DNA from: Buxus sempervirens
Lineage: Eukaryota > Streptophyta > Magnoliopsida > Buxales > Buxaceae
DNA: 64,000 nt
Assembly (NCBI GenBank): GCA_947561395.2
Contig: OX387183.1
Location: 27,888,853 to 27,952,852, forward strand
Direction of reading: 5' to 3'
Position numbers and translations under genes: made by a program. Below are positions 1 to 10,744 of this stretch, one piece after another; position 1 is the first letter of the stretch, and every line of letters begins with the position of its first letter. The notes beneath the pieces are model-generated. The model was not told the origin of the DNA, made no database searches, and saw only the letters and a program-made list of their open reading frames with translations.

Positions 1-383
1 AGTCTCTGAAGTCTGGACAACTTGACAGCTGAGGTTCCTTCATGAGTGACCTCTAGGATGTCCCAAGCTTCCTTAGCGACTTCACATGAGGAAATTCTCC
101 TGAATTCCTCAACACTAACAGCACAAAATAAGGCATTCATTGCCTTGTTATTCCATCCACATTGATCAGATTCAGTTTTAGTCCACTGATCATGAGGTTT
201 GGAAATCACAACACCTACATCTGTTGTGATCACAGGTGGATGATAACCATTACAAACTGAGAGCCAGACACGCTCATCGATTGACTTCAGGTAAGCTCTC
301 ATTCTAGCTTTCCAGTAAGAATAATTGTTACCTTCAAATAAAGGAGGTCTAGAGGCAGATCCTCCTTCTTTTCCAAAATCCAT
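1..383 (-). CDS. gag: Copia gag N-terminal part, runs off window edge
   Basis: Read on the minus strand from the ATG at 383-381, the frame stays open to the window edge. It starts MDFGKEGGSASRPP and continues with a NNYSYWKARM motif, the usual opening of the gag/UBN2 region of SIRE-like Copia elements. The Copia gag at 16389 in this window opens the same way (KEGGSVSRPP, NYSYWKARM). The gag protein forms the cytoplasmic virus-like particle. A primer-binding site lies about 45 bases upstream, as expected for a 5' end. Only about 127 residues are visible, so the state of the rest is unknown. Confidence 0.85.
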   Translation of the reverse strand, partial: MDFGKEGGSASRPPLFEGNNYSYWKARMRAYLKSIDERVWLSVCNGYHPPVITTDVGVVISKPHDQWTKTESDQCGWNNKAMNALFCAVSVEEFRRISSCEVAKEAWDILEVTHEGTSAVKLSRLQR

Positions 384-428
384 GCTATAGATCTAGATCA
401 CACTATGTATATCAATTCAAAGTGAATA

Positions 429-441
429 GGCTCTGATACCA
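429..441 (-). other. Copia primer-binding site (initiator tRNA-Met type)
   Basis: The minus strand reads TGGTATCAGAGCC, the standard Copia primer-binding site complementary to the 3' end of initiator tRNA-Met. It lies 2 bases from the LTR edge at 444. It fixes 444 as the 3' edge of an LTR acting as the 5' LTR of the element to the left. Confidence 0.9.
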
Positions 442-443
442 CT

Positions 444-1476
444 TGAAAGAGTAGAGGACTACTCTTAAGGTCCACGATCTATAACAATTCAGAATTTAAC
501 AATTGCGGAAACAGTACACAAAGAATTATACGAGGAAACCTGGATCCAGATCCAGGAAAAACCTCGAGTCTATATGAGGCGACTAACCCTTCAAAATCCA
601 CTATTGAATGAGAAGACAATTACAAAGGAGAACATACTTAACCTTTACAATTTGACTCACTCAACAGCAATCCACAGTTCGAATCCACGAACTGCTATAC
701 AGCTTGAATCCACAAGCTGCAGAACACGATCAGTCCAGATCGCAAACAATCACTCTCCAGTGATCCACAGTTCGAATCCACGAACTGCAACACAGCTTGA
801 ATCCACAAGCTGCAGGACACGATCAATCCAGATCGCAGCAATCCTCTCAGAATCCACTGAGACGATCCAATGCAGTAGGAATCCACCTACGCATCAATCA
901 AGGTCGATCACCAGTCCAGGCGATCACACGATCGGATGAAGTTCTGAATTGAAGAAGAATCCTCTACCTTCAATTCCAGGTGATCTATCTCAGATCTCCC
1001 CCTCACTCAATCGCCGACTCTCTAAAGACGATTTGATCGAATCTCAAATCTCTCAAGATCCGAATTCAAAATGATCCAAAGGAAAAGTCACAATTAAAAA
1101 TTACAACTCGTCTATTTAAAGAATAAAACACAAATCGCGTCGAGCGCTGGTAGCGTCGTGAAGCGATCGAAGTAGACGGCTGGTAGCGAACTCATGTCCC
1201 GCTCAGAGTGAGTTGAATCTGTTAGACGCGCGCTGCTAGCGAGCTGCTAGCGGGAGAGTACGCGGCAGGTGCACGATCCTTGCTTTTGACACACGAAATT
1301 CCTTATGCGCTGCCAGCGGGGGTGGCAGCGGCGTGGTAGCAGTGTGGTGGCACCAACTCTTCTTCTTTACTGAATTTACTGAATTTCATTGTTTAATCTG
1401 CACACCTTGAAGCTTTATTAGAAACCTAATTTGTCAATCATTTGCCATAACAGGAGTGTGAGTTTTCACACTTACA
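444..1476 (-). mobile_element. Copia LTR shared by two internal regions
   Basis: A 1033-bp LTR in minus orientation; on the plus strand it runs from TGAAAGAG to CTTACA. Its left side abuts a primer-binding site and gag, so it is a 5' LTR for that element. Its right side abuts a polypurine tract and 3' internal sequence, so it is a 3' LTR for the next. One LTR between two internal regions is the pattern left by recombination between LTRs of neighbouring copies or sister chromatids. It contains the hairpin array at 675-890 and a GC-rich block at about 1130-1345 with repeated GCTGGTAGCG-like words. Its age cannot be judged because only one LTR is visible. Confidence 0.8.
675..890. repeat. Array of hairpins with constant AATCCA loop and changing stems
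   Basis: Eight inverted repeats. Arms CAGTTCG/CGAACTG at 675-694 and again at 768-787; CAGCTTG/CAAGCTG at 700-719 and 793-812; CGATC/GATCG at 727-742 and 820-835; TCTCAG/CTGAGA at 845-862; GTAGG/CCTAC at 875-890. The loop is AATCCA in seven and AGTCCA in one. Units 1-3 and 4-6 are copies by a 93-bp tandem duplication, so there are five independent stem sequences around one loop. Confidence 0.9.
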
Positions 1477-1491
1477 ATCTCCCCCTTGGCA
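1477..1491 (-). other. Copia polypurine tract
   Basis: The minus strand reads TGCCAAGGGGGAGAT directly before the LTR start TGTAAG. This is the purine tract that primes plus-strand DNA synthesis. The other Copia in this window has a near-identical tract (CAAAGGGGGAGAT) before its 3' LTR at 20360. Confidence 0.85.
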
Positions 1492-1665
1492 AATGCCTGA
1501 CAACAACCGTACATCAGATTTTAAAATCAACCTTAGTTAATGATGATATCCATTCAAGAAATTTAAAACTACACTGTTAACCAGAGACACAGTGATTTGG
1601 ATTAATCCAGAGTTTCATTCATTTACAACCAGATATACAGATAACAAAATCATTTACATTGTTCA

Positions 1666-1745
1666 AGAAAGACAGACAGCAAGAAAGAAGGACAGACAGA
1701 CATTAAGAAAGAAAGACAGACATTAAGAAAGAAAGACAGACATTA
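1666..1745. repeat. AAGAAAGACAGACA-type simple repeat
   Basis: Imperfect short tandem repeat of AAGAAAG and GACAGACA words, with the phrase GACAGACATTAAGAAAG repeated. It lies in the untranslated 3' region of the Copia copy. Confidence 0.8.
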
Positions 1746-1961
1746 TCTCCCCCTTACTTATCATTCCCTTATACAAAAAAAATTCAGGAGACAACACCCA
1801 GAACAGACCATAACAAAACAACCATCATATCCACAACAAGAATAACATCACCAAACATCAAGCAAACAACAGAATTCGAAACATCAGCAGCAGCAAGCAG
1901 CAAACACCAAGCATCAGCGCAAGCATCAGCACCCACCCAGCCAAACCATCAATCAGAACCA

Positions 1962-2309
1962 TCATCCAAATTTCTCCCCCTTTCTGGATGGTGGTTTGGG
2001 TTCCCAAGACCGTGAGTAGTGCTTGTAGGCATCTTGAGATTTGGAGTGCAGCCAGCAGAGCTTGTGATCCATCTCCAGCTGAGTCTTTCGAATGCATTCC
2101 AGAAAATGACCCGCTTCATTTTGCATACGTTGCTGAGCAGCAACATCCCTTTGAACTTCTCCACAAGTGAAATCAACATCCTTCAGCAATTGCCCCAGCT
2201 TCTCTTGGGTTTCGGATTTGAACATGCTCATCATGAACATGCTCATCATGAGCTTCTCCACCATAGCACCAAGGTCCGAAGAAAAGGAGGGTTGCTGTTG
2301 GAGGTTCAA
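1962..2309 (-). CDS. Post-pol coiled-coil open frame of SIRE-like Copia, partial
   Basis: An open stretch of 115 codons on the minus strand just upstream of the Copia 3' untranslated region. It is rich in Q, E, K and M, with a likely coiled-coil or helical character and an M-M-S-M-F repeat near residues 21-30. SIRE-type Copia elements carry an extra frame after pol, sometimes called envelope-like, and position and composition fit its C-terminal part. No transmembrane segment is evident here. The upstream part is cut by the junction near 2310, so the apparent start codon may be internal. Treated as a fossil fragment. Confidence 0.45.
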   Translation of the reverse strand: MNLQQQPSFSSDLGAMVEKLMMSMFMMSMFKSETQEKLGQLLKDVDFTCGEVQRDVAAQQRMQNEAGHFLECIRKTQLEMDHKLCWLHSKSQDAYKHYSRSWEPKPPSRKGEKFG

Positions 2310-2310
2310 G

Positions 2311-4498
2311 GGAAGGGAGGTCCAGCACTTTCATCTCAAGGAGGAGCCTCCACCCTACCCGAGAGCTTACGGAACCTCAGGTATTGTTCCCCGCCTACTT
2401 TTACTTAACATGTATCAAGATGGGAGTTATCTAAGAATGTTATCGGATTAGTTCTTTCTCCTTACTGTAACATGCGTGTTCTTATATTTTTGGTAACACG
2501 GAGGTCTCCGAGGGTAAGGGAGACCCCATGAGAAGATGGGAAGCTTGGCCATCCCACCTTAGGCCACCAAGGCCACTGTTCGGAGAGTTCTTTTGTGGAT
2601 CATTCAGTAAAGGGGAGTCTGTTCCATCGCTTCAAGCATGTCCCATGTACCCGTGTAAACCCCCCCGCCCCCTCTCTCTTTCCTTTCCCTGGAGGTTTAG
2701 TGACGCGAATATGGAGGTCTGGTCCAGGCGTAAGGGCAAGTCTGGTTTCTTGGTTACGTATGCAATCTCCGTTTTTTATTGTTTTTTTATTTTTTGCTAG
2801 ACTTGCCAACATGCTCCCCTAACCCCCTGCCACCTACTGTTTTCTTGTTGTGCGCTTGTTAGCATGCTTCCTTCACCCCCATTACCCCCTGTAGCTGTTA
2901 GTCTGTAGTTGTTTCTATATAATGGTCGGCTTGGTTCTTTGGTAAAGAGATTTGGAGTTGTGCCATGAAATAGATTAGATTAATTTCAGAGCATGTTTAA
3001 AGGTCTTCTAGGAGTCTGAGGAACACCGGGGGAGGTGTTACAGAGCTCGAAAACCCAGCCAGTCATGCAGTTTTCCAAAAAAACAGAGACAGAGGGGTGT
3101 TTAGCGAGCTCGCGCGAGGCTCGCGCTCAGCGCTTTTCACACTCGGTTCACACCTTGCTCGCGCCCGGCGCGCGGGTGCCCCTTTTTTGTTGATTTCCGG
3201 TTCCGCTCGGCTCACGCTGACCTCGCGCCTAGCGCCTAAGGTCAGCACACCCTCTTAATGAGCCAATCTCCCTTGATAAGTGTCAGTGTTTTGTATTTTC
3301 TTTGTGATGTATATTCTATGATTTTTACTGGATATGAGTGGCATTTTCAAACCGAACCGAATGAACCAATAGCGTTTCCGGGCCAACATGGGACTTAGAC
3401 CCCCTGTCCAATTTGAGTTCCAGTGGGCCTTCCAACGGGGCCCACCAAGCCCAATAAACATAATGGAATGCATGCATGTGACTTAATCAAGATAAATAAA
3501 TTAACTAATCAATCGGGGTGGGCCAAACCCAATGCGGCCCACCCGAACGGTTTCCGGGCCAACATGGGACTTAGACCCCCTGTCCAATTTGAGTTCCAGT
3601 GGGCCTTCCAACGGGGCCCACCAAGCCCAATAAACATAATGGAATGCATGCATGTGACTTAATCAAGATAAATAAATTAACTAATCAATCGGGGTGGGCC
3701 AAACCCAATGCGGCCCACCCGAACTTGTTGATGAATTGAAGTATGAAATGTGTGGTTTGGCCGAGACCAAGGGCAAGGGCCTATCGGCCCACCAAAGCCC
3801 ACCAACCGAACCAAGGCAAGGTGCAAACCCTAACTTCATGTAACTTGGGCCTTCAAGCCCAAATCAGGACTACGGGCCCCAAGCCCAATGTCAAACCCAT
3901 CTTCTGGCGAACTTAATAAGATAAATCTAAAGCACTTTTGGCAACCATCATGGGGGCCCATCCAGGGACCCGCAAACCAATGCGGGCCCACCTTTTGCAT
4001 GGAAATCACTTGAGCTTCAAATCTAAACCTTAATAAAAAATCAATTCACCTAACCTAAAGCCCAAAGGGCCTCCTAGGCTAGACAGAGGCCCACAAGGGT
4101 ACATGGGCTTGACTAGGCCCACCAAGGACACCGTGGGCCTTCCAACGGGGCCCATCCAACCAGACTCAGATTACCTAATTAATCAAGATAAAAGCAATTA
4201 AAGGGACCTACACCATTCAGGTGGTCCCACCAGACTTAACCGAGTTACATGAAGGATTAGGAATCGGGTGAGAAAAAGTGAGCTGACTCAAATGATAAAC
4301 CTAAGGGACCCGTCACCCGACGGAATGGACCGAGGTGTCTACGGACTTCCCCAGACCACAATCGAGACCCTACTTAGAATCTCAAAGCCGCAGACCAGAG
4401 CCTTAATATACAAGATTAGGCACCCAAGTGTCCGCCTGTACCCCATTAGGCCGTGGTGACTCCGAATTTTCCCGTGCTGAGTTCCCAACGCACGCACA
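2311..4498 (+). mobile_element. Tat-type Ty3 LTR, plus strand, lacking its 5' part
   Basis: Similar in order and sequence to the complete plus-strand LTR at 24619-27420. Shared landmarks are the CTCAGGTAT segment (2372 against about 25567), a GC-rich block of GCGAGCTCGCGCGAGG type (3098-3235), GGGCCTTCCAACGGGGCCC words, GTGTCTACGGACTTCCCC, and the final segment with GGTGACTCC followed by GCACGCACA. About 900 bp of the 5' end is absent. The edge at 4498 is set by the CA end. It adjoins Copia sequence on the left and a family L LTR on the right. Confidence 0.75.
3374..3725. repeat. 176-bp tandem duplication inside the LTR
   Basis: The block starting GTTTCCGGGCCAACATGGG at 3374 recurs at 3550 almost unchanged, down to GCGGCCCACCCGAAC. 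The two copies are nearly identical, so the duplication is recent relative to the LTR. Confidence 0.9.
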
Positions 4499-6517
4499 CT
4501 AAGTATTTCCCACTAGACACAACTCACAGTCAAAACCTAGCTTGAATAACTCAAAGATACAATATTCAGTGATAAACCTCGTACCAATAATCACAACCAT
4601 GTCTCAAGTGCTGTGTCCAGCAATAATTTCCAAAACCATGATGTCCAACCAAAAGATGTTCAAAATAACCATTAAACAGTTCTTAAACAGTGTTCCAGAT
4701 CATTTAATAAGAAAAGTACGAGAATATACACAAATTCTAAATAAAAGGTTCAGATTTGAGTCGTGTTAGTGTGGGCATACTTAGTTTATCTTTCTAATTC
4801 AATATTCATGTTATTCTTTATTTCTTACAAAGTTTACTCCAAATCCTACACTTTGGTTCATCCTAAAATCTTTACTTTTAAACCCTTTATTTACCAACTA
4901 ATACCCTAAATCTCTAAAACCTTTAGGTTATGCTATTGACTCTTTCTAGAAGTTAATTTTAGGTCTATTATGACTTGTTAGACTAGGTTTCATACCTAGA
5001 ATCCTAATGAAAATGGTTTGAGTGCATAGGTTTACCTTAACTAGTCTACTTTGATTCTTATTACATTCATTATCCCAAATAATTACCCTTTTATCCGAAT
5101 TTTATTATGTCACTTCCTACATCTCAAATTACCCTATTTATAGGTGTTACAACATTATATTTCTAGAAAAATCATTAGAAATTGAATCTTGGCACAAATC
5201 CAAAGTTTTGAAATTTCTGACAGTTGGTCGCTCGGACGACTTCTCTAGTGGTTAAGTTTCAGGTTCTGTTATTTTTCAAAGGCCTATTGCCTGAGGTAAC
5301 GCTCGAGCGGTGTATCGAGCGCTCCAGCTATAACACTGTTTTTCTTTAATTTACGGAAAGTTTCGAACTTTCTATACATACTACTAACTTGATTTGATTC
5401 TAAACATCTGATTTCCATCCTAAACTAGTTCTAAGCCAATCCTAAATTAATCCCATCATCTTTTTACTTATCTTGAGTTTCTTTTGAAGTTTAAATTCAC
5501 CATGATAATCCTTTTCTTGATTTCTAAACGAAAGATAAAACATCAAAACGATTCTTTTTAAACAACTAAGCTTTTCCCATGAAATCCAACTTCAAAAACA
5601 ATACGATCAAACATCAAAAATCACAAGAAAACATGCAATTCCTCCAGTCTCAAGGGTTTGCTACTTGCCTTTTGATGAACCCAGATTTTTCAGAAACTTC
5701 GTCTGTGCCAGTTTTTGGAGCTCTACCGCACCCCTTTAGACTTCACCAATTAAAATCTCCACCGTTCAGTTTGAATTATTCCATGAGTAGAACAAAATCA
5801 TAAAATTTCAGCCCATTCCAACGGTTGGATATTCCTAGCTTGCCGTTCGAAGTTGGCTGGTCGGTCATCTCTGCAACTTCTCTTCTTTCTAATTCCTCCT
5901 TTCTTTTTTCTCCTCTCCTTCTATTTTTTTTGGCTCCTATCATTTATGCACGAATTTCCCTCTCCTTTTAACTTATTTTCAAAACCTAAAACACTCTTTA
6001 AACCTCTCTTTTATAGCCTCACTAATAGACCTATTCTAATTAGGTTTAGCTTATTCTAGTATACTAAGTGTATTCCCTCTTCTACCCTTCTCCTTAATTT
6101 AACTCATTTAACTCTCTTTTAAGGAATCTTGTAATTAATTTTCGTGCTTAATACTATTCTTAATTTTAAATTGTAATTAGACTTTTATTATTCACTCAAA
6201 ATACCTAAATTTTAGACCCTAAATTATATAATTACCATTAGGCCCTTTTTCCACCCTTTAAGCCTTAATTTCATTATTTTACATCCAACTAAGCTAAGAT
6301 TTTGTCTAGTTGAATTTGTTGACTTAATAACTAATTATCTTATTTTCTTTCATGAATTTAACAAATTAAAATGACCAAATTACCCTTCCTCTTTAAATTC
6401 CTATTTTAACCTTTATATCTCTCTTTAATTCTCCTACCATTATCTTTCTTAGTATTTCCTCCATAATTTATTCCTTAATTATTTATTTTATTTTTAGGAA
6501 AATCCAGGGTTTTCCAA
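4499..6517 (-). mobile_element. Family L LTR piece (copy A), minus strand
   Basis: On the minus strand it starts near GGAAAACCCTGG (6517), close to the family L start TGTAAAACCC. It has a TATA-like TATAAAAG at 6015-6008 and a segment, GACCGACCAGCCAAC to CCAACCGTTGGAATGGGC (about 5880-5810), that matches copy B on the other strand at 33722-33786. A GC-rich palindromic block with CGCTCGAGCG lies at 5225-5335. The 3' end is cut by the Tat-type LTR at 4498. No coding region. The span 4499-5200 and 6020-6500 is AT-rich LTR sequence with nothing else recognisable. Confidence 0.65.
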
Positions 6518-7447
6518 GGCTACTCTTGAAAATGGACAATGCAACCAAAGGTGTTCCATTGATTTTGTGTTGTTATTACAGAAACAACATGTATCTGGAA
6601 AGTACTTCAACCGCGTTGTGGGAAGAGCTCCATTCAAAATTTTCCATAAAAATAGAATTCAAGCAGGGCATTTAAGGTGCCAGTTTTTTAACGAAATTCT
6701 GTGATTATTGCCCATAGCATCACCTAGCAAAAGCCTATATGCCGATGCCATCGAGAAATGACCTCTAACAGTTAAACGCCATACCAATTGATCCTTTTGG
6801 ATCGTTGAAGACATAGGAGTAGAGATAATTTTGCAAACAATATCAGGATTCCAAAGTTTAGAGAGAAGATTGATATCCCATTGACTAGTATATGAATTAA
6901 GGAGTTGACTTACTTGTTCAACTTGAAAATTAACATTATGAGGCTGTAGCTGTGGAACTTATTCACCTGTGTGAAGCCATATATCTTTAAAGACCTTGAC
7001 TTTCATTCCTGTTACCAAAATCCATCCACACCCCTTCTGTACAAGTGTCTTCAACTGCTGTAATTGTCTCCATGCAAAGGAGTGAGATGGTTTAGCTACT
7101 GCATCCATGAAAGAACTCCCCGGGTAATATATGATTTTCATCAATTCCATCAAAGGACTTTTCTGTTCTGATACTAAGTGCCACACAGATTTCATCAACA
7201 AAGCTTTATTCATGAGATCAAACCTCTTGATATTTAAGCCTCCACTCCACCAAGGACATGTTATTCAATCCCAACAAAGTGTTGCAACTCCTCTCGAAAT
7301 ATTATCCAACTTGCTCAAGTAGCTTGTGGAAGCATGAAACATCACATAAAATTATTGGGCTGAGCACTTAGAACAGATTGAATTGGAGTTAATCAACCCA
7401 TCTAGGATAGTAAACAGGATTTCCAACTGGCCAGCCGAGCAGAAACT
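6518..7447 (-). pseudogene. LINE (L1-type) 3' part: RT end and zinc-binding RT domain
   Basis: On the minus strand the text matches the C-terminal half of plant L1-type ORF2. From 7440 downward come a WKS-LLS-like stretch, LIQSVLSAQPNNFM, and then a clear block at 7213-6959 beginning MNKALLMKSVWHLV with SSFMDAVAKPSHSFAWRQL and a VKVFKDIWL motif. Farther on (about 6900-6530) is the zf-RVT domain with CCFCNNN and EHLWLHCPFSR. Several frame changes and stops interrupt it between 7440 and 7213, and there is one before the zf-RVT part, so it is dead. ORF1 and most of the RT are not here; the plus-strand LTR beginning at 7448 interrupts it. Confidence 0.8.
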
Positions 7448-7929
7448 GTAAAACCCTGACCCTGATTTTATCTAAATTATTAAGTTTAATTACTTACAGT
7501 GAGATTATTAGACTAATTAAGCACTTGTAATATGAAGATGAGGTGGATGTTGTTATGCCTGAGAATTGGGGAAAACAAATTGAAGTATGTTGAAGGTTCT
7601 ATTAAAGTAAGCTTAATTAAGGTTATGTTTAAATTTCAATTGGCTAAGATATCCTCCAATTAGTTCTAGTGAATTGTAAATCAAATTCTAAAAAATTGAA
7701 CTTAAATGTAAAAATTAGCCTTGACGTACGAACTTTGAATCACACGTTGAGATAAATGCTACAGAAACCATTTGATAAAGGTTTAACGCCCGAACATCAA
7801 ACCTTAATGTTCACGCGTCCAGTACAAGATTTCCAGATTTATTGTTTTGTGTCCAAATTCGAATTTCAACACTTCTGGACCTTTTTAAAATCTTCATTAA
7901 AACCAACTTGGGCCAAGAATACCTAGGGC

Positions 7930-8316
7930 AAACCCCCAAGTATATCTAAAGTACACCTATGTATTACCCAATATATCCCCCAAGTATTCTTAAGGTACAC
8001 CCATTTATTTCCTAAAGTACACCTATATATTACCCAAGGTACACCCCCAATTATACCTAAGGTACCCCCTAATATACCTAAGGTACACTCCTTATCTTAC
8101 CTAAGGTACCCCATTATATAACTAAGGCACACCCCTTATATTAACTGAGGTACATCCCTTGTATTACCTGAAGGTACAACCCTCTTATAATTAAGGTACA
8201 CCCCTTCTATAACTAAGGTATCCCTTAGAATAACTAAGGTAAACTCCTTGAAACACCAAGGTACCCCCTCAAATAACACTAAGGTACCCCCTCATAACAC
8301 TAAGGTACCCCCTTGA
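7930..8316. repeat. Degenerate AAGGTAC(A/C)CCC tandem array
   Basis: About 15-20 loosely periodic units (roughly 20-30 bp) with the core AAGGTACNCCC. The array is interrupted by the solo LTR at 8317 and ends after it with a perfect inverted repeat at 10660-10683 (arms AACCCTTAGG/CCTAAGGGTT, loop TACC). Inside the array, arms CCTTAG/CTAAGG (8223-8239) and CCTTG/CAAGG (about 8246-8260) also pair. Confidence 0.75.
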
Positions 8317-10653
8317 TGTAACGCCCCGGATCCGAGTCACATGAAAAACTCGTAACTCGTATCCAGAGGTTATTATAATTAACAGGATCGCACTACCAGA
8401 GTAAAAAAAACATGAAACTAAATAATTCTATGCAATAGAGTGCGCTAAACAATCCCAAAGTAAAACTCACATGACCAAATTTCACTACCCGCAATTATCG
8501 GCTCTCCATACGTATCTGAAAAAAACAACAGAAATAAAAGAGTGAGATACGAATATCTCAGCGAGTATCACATGCATGCATAAATACACATCTGCAAATT
8601 TAAAACTTCTATGATCGAATAATCAGACGAGAAAACAAGGAATAACCGGTGAAGTCTGTGTACCCTTTTCTTTTATATTGTTGACCCCAGGGTATGGGAA
8701 ACCATCTAACTATAAGCAATTAACATCGGTAATGCCTTGGTCGACAAAACCCAGATCAGTTCCAGAAAGCATTATTGTTATAATCCATGCTTCAACAAGA
8801 CAAATTCCACTAAGTATCCTATGGTAATCCAACTGATAAGTAAACAACAAATCCACATGGTCAATGTCATACAAATATTTGATTGGGTAATCAACATGCC
8901 AGAGCGACCTCCACACCTCCATGTACACAGTTCCAGCCTACTCAGGGTTTCGGATACTCTGAAATGACGGCCTACTCAGGGTTTCGTCATCCAATGCCGG
9001 CCTACTCAGGGTTTCGACATTGACAACCAGGCCTACTCAGGGTTTCTGGCTGCTCTACACCAGTCGTGGCAACACTCCATGGCCATGCCATTACTCCAAT
9101 AAAATAAAAGCATCACATTACTAAGCTTAGACATCTGGATCCAGGACAAGCTAGACCAAAACAGTAAAACATCGTATAATCACAATTCCAATATCAAGGT
9201 AAAACTATTCATTCCACATCATGTAAAACCCATCACAGTTCATCACTTGTCCCTCTGGACCAAGCAGTATCTCAAGTACTTTCAGCATTTTCTCATTTTC
9301 GTAACACATGCCATTCGGAAACAAAACTCAATTCATTCATACCAAGGAAATCCTTACAATACATTTAAAGTTTCCAAACAAGTGAAACCAGAATAGAATC
9401 CTCAATCAAAACAATGTATAAAACAGAGTGAATGTAACTAGTAACTCTTAGTGGTTTGGCATCCGGCACAACACTCATAAATAACCTAAATCCAACTTGG
9501 AAGCTTTTAAGAAGTTAACTAAATTTTCCTCTAATATTTTCATAGGCAAATTAGATCTCAAAGTTCCCAAACAAGTGAATAGTGAAGTGGTTTAACCCTT
9601 AAAACACCCAATTACTCTTGGCTAAATCAGATTTCCATTTCAGTAAGTATAATAGGGTAGGCACTCACTTCCTGAAGTGGGCGTCGGGTGAACGTCGGTC
9701 GGCGGTAAGAAAAATAGGGTAAAAGGTAGCTTCCGCCCACTCGACGCTAAGTGAGCGCGAGATAGGCGCGAGCTGAGCGCCAGGTTCGCGCGAGCTGAGC
9801 GGCAGGTTTTCGAGTGCACGCGAGCTGAGCGTCGGGTTCGCGCGAGCTCGGCGGTAAGTCAAATTTAACGGGGCGTCTAGCTAAGAGGTGAGCGCAAGTG
9901 GGCGCTAGGTTCGCGGATACCCCCTGCGATTTTCAGTTCTCTGTAAATTCGAGATCTATATCTCTGGCTGGTTTGTTTCAGTCTGTTATTGCTCCAATAC
10001 CCTCCTAGTACTCCCAGAAGACTTCCCAACCATATTTGGATTTAATCTAAACACTTTTAATTTCAAGATAAAATTCAATCTCCGACTCTGTTTCATGTCA
10101 TTCCAGAAAACCAGAAGAACACCAGAAAACTCATACATCACTTAAAATACAAACCATGCATAAGAATAAGCTCACGAAAACATCAAACACAAAACCCAGT
10201 TGTAAATCAGTGCTACTCACCTTAGTATCGAAGACCTTCTTCAACTTCCGGCCATCCTAGGGATTTGACTGCGAGACCTAACCCGCCGGACTGCCGCCCT
10301 AACTTTCTCCCGAGCAGCAATTTTTCCCAAATCCCCGAAAACTTATAGGAGCTTCCTATTTATAGACATCGCAAATATTTGACCTAATTTCCCTTTTTAT
10401 TCCTCGAACCCCTGTTCTACCCTTTATTAGTATAGGGTTTTCCCCGGATCTTAACTATTTACCCAATTTTTATTTATTTCCGGGTCCGAATGTAACCTAT
10501 TTATAGTTCCGCTTAAATTTCTTTAACACTAATGAACCACAAATTTCCTAGCAATAAATTCTTTCTTTTTATTTATTTATTTATTTTGACTTTTAATTTA
10601 TTTTATTCTATTATTTTTATTATTATTATTTTTCTCAAAACTGGGGTTTTACA
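8317..10653 (-). mobile_element. Solo LTR of family L, minus strand, TSD CTTGA
   Basis: Plus strand runs TGTAACGCCCCGGATCC to GGGGTTTTACA, flanked by CTTGA at 8312-8316 and 10654-10658. A complete 2337-bp LTR with perfect target duplications and no internal region is a solo LTR. TATA-like TATAAATAGG on the minus strand at 10364-10355. GC-rich block with repeated GCGCGAGCTGAGCG at 9680-9930; hairpin array at 8929-9049. Confidence 0.92.
8929..9049. repeat. Hairpin array with constant CCTACTCAGGGTTT core
   Basis: Four copies of the core GCCTACTCAGGGTTT, each flanked by arms complementary to each other but different between units: AGTTCC/GGATACT with one bulge (8929-8957), ATGAC/GTCAT (8964-8990), CAATGCCG/CGACATTG with one mismatch (8992-9022), CCAG/CTGG (9027-9049). 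Confidence 0.85.
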
Positions 10654-10736
10654 CTTGATAACCCTTAGGTACCCCTAAGGGTTTAGTGGAATAAAAAACT
10701 TGTTGAGAGACAACTTTGATAAACAAAAGAAAGGCA

Positions 10737-10744
10737 TATAAAAG
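10737..10744 (+). promoter_or_regulatory. TATA-box-like site of D1
   Basis: TATAAAAG on the plus strand in LTR copy D1. The start region downstream is interrupted by the LTR inserted at 10821; beyond it (31300-31360) is a GAAGAAGAAGG-rich leader-like stretch. Confidence 0.5.

Larger units (their letters stand above)
1492..2310 (-). mobile_element. 3' internal region of a second Copia copy
   Basis: Sequence between the polypurine tract and the junction at about 2310. It holds two more purine-rich tracts on the minus strand (about 1745-1760 and 1970-1985), a tetranucleotide-like AAGA/CAGA repeat at 1666-1745, and the open frame described separately. The rest of the element is cut off by the Tat-type LTR piece that starts at about 2311. 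Confidence 0.7.

Noticed and set aside
675-890. CRISPR-like or tRNA-like repeat array
   Set aside because: Plant nuclear context, no constant repeat with unique spacers of even length, and no cloverleaf; the units are short hairpins inside a Copia LTR.
5579-6059. Open frames of 68-74 codons with a hydrophobic stretch
   Set aside because: They lie in an AT-rich LTR piece on the strand opposite to the LTR; the hydrophobic run comes from TTTCTTTTT-type sequence.
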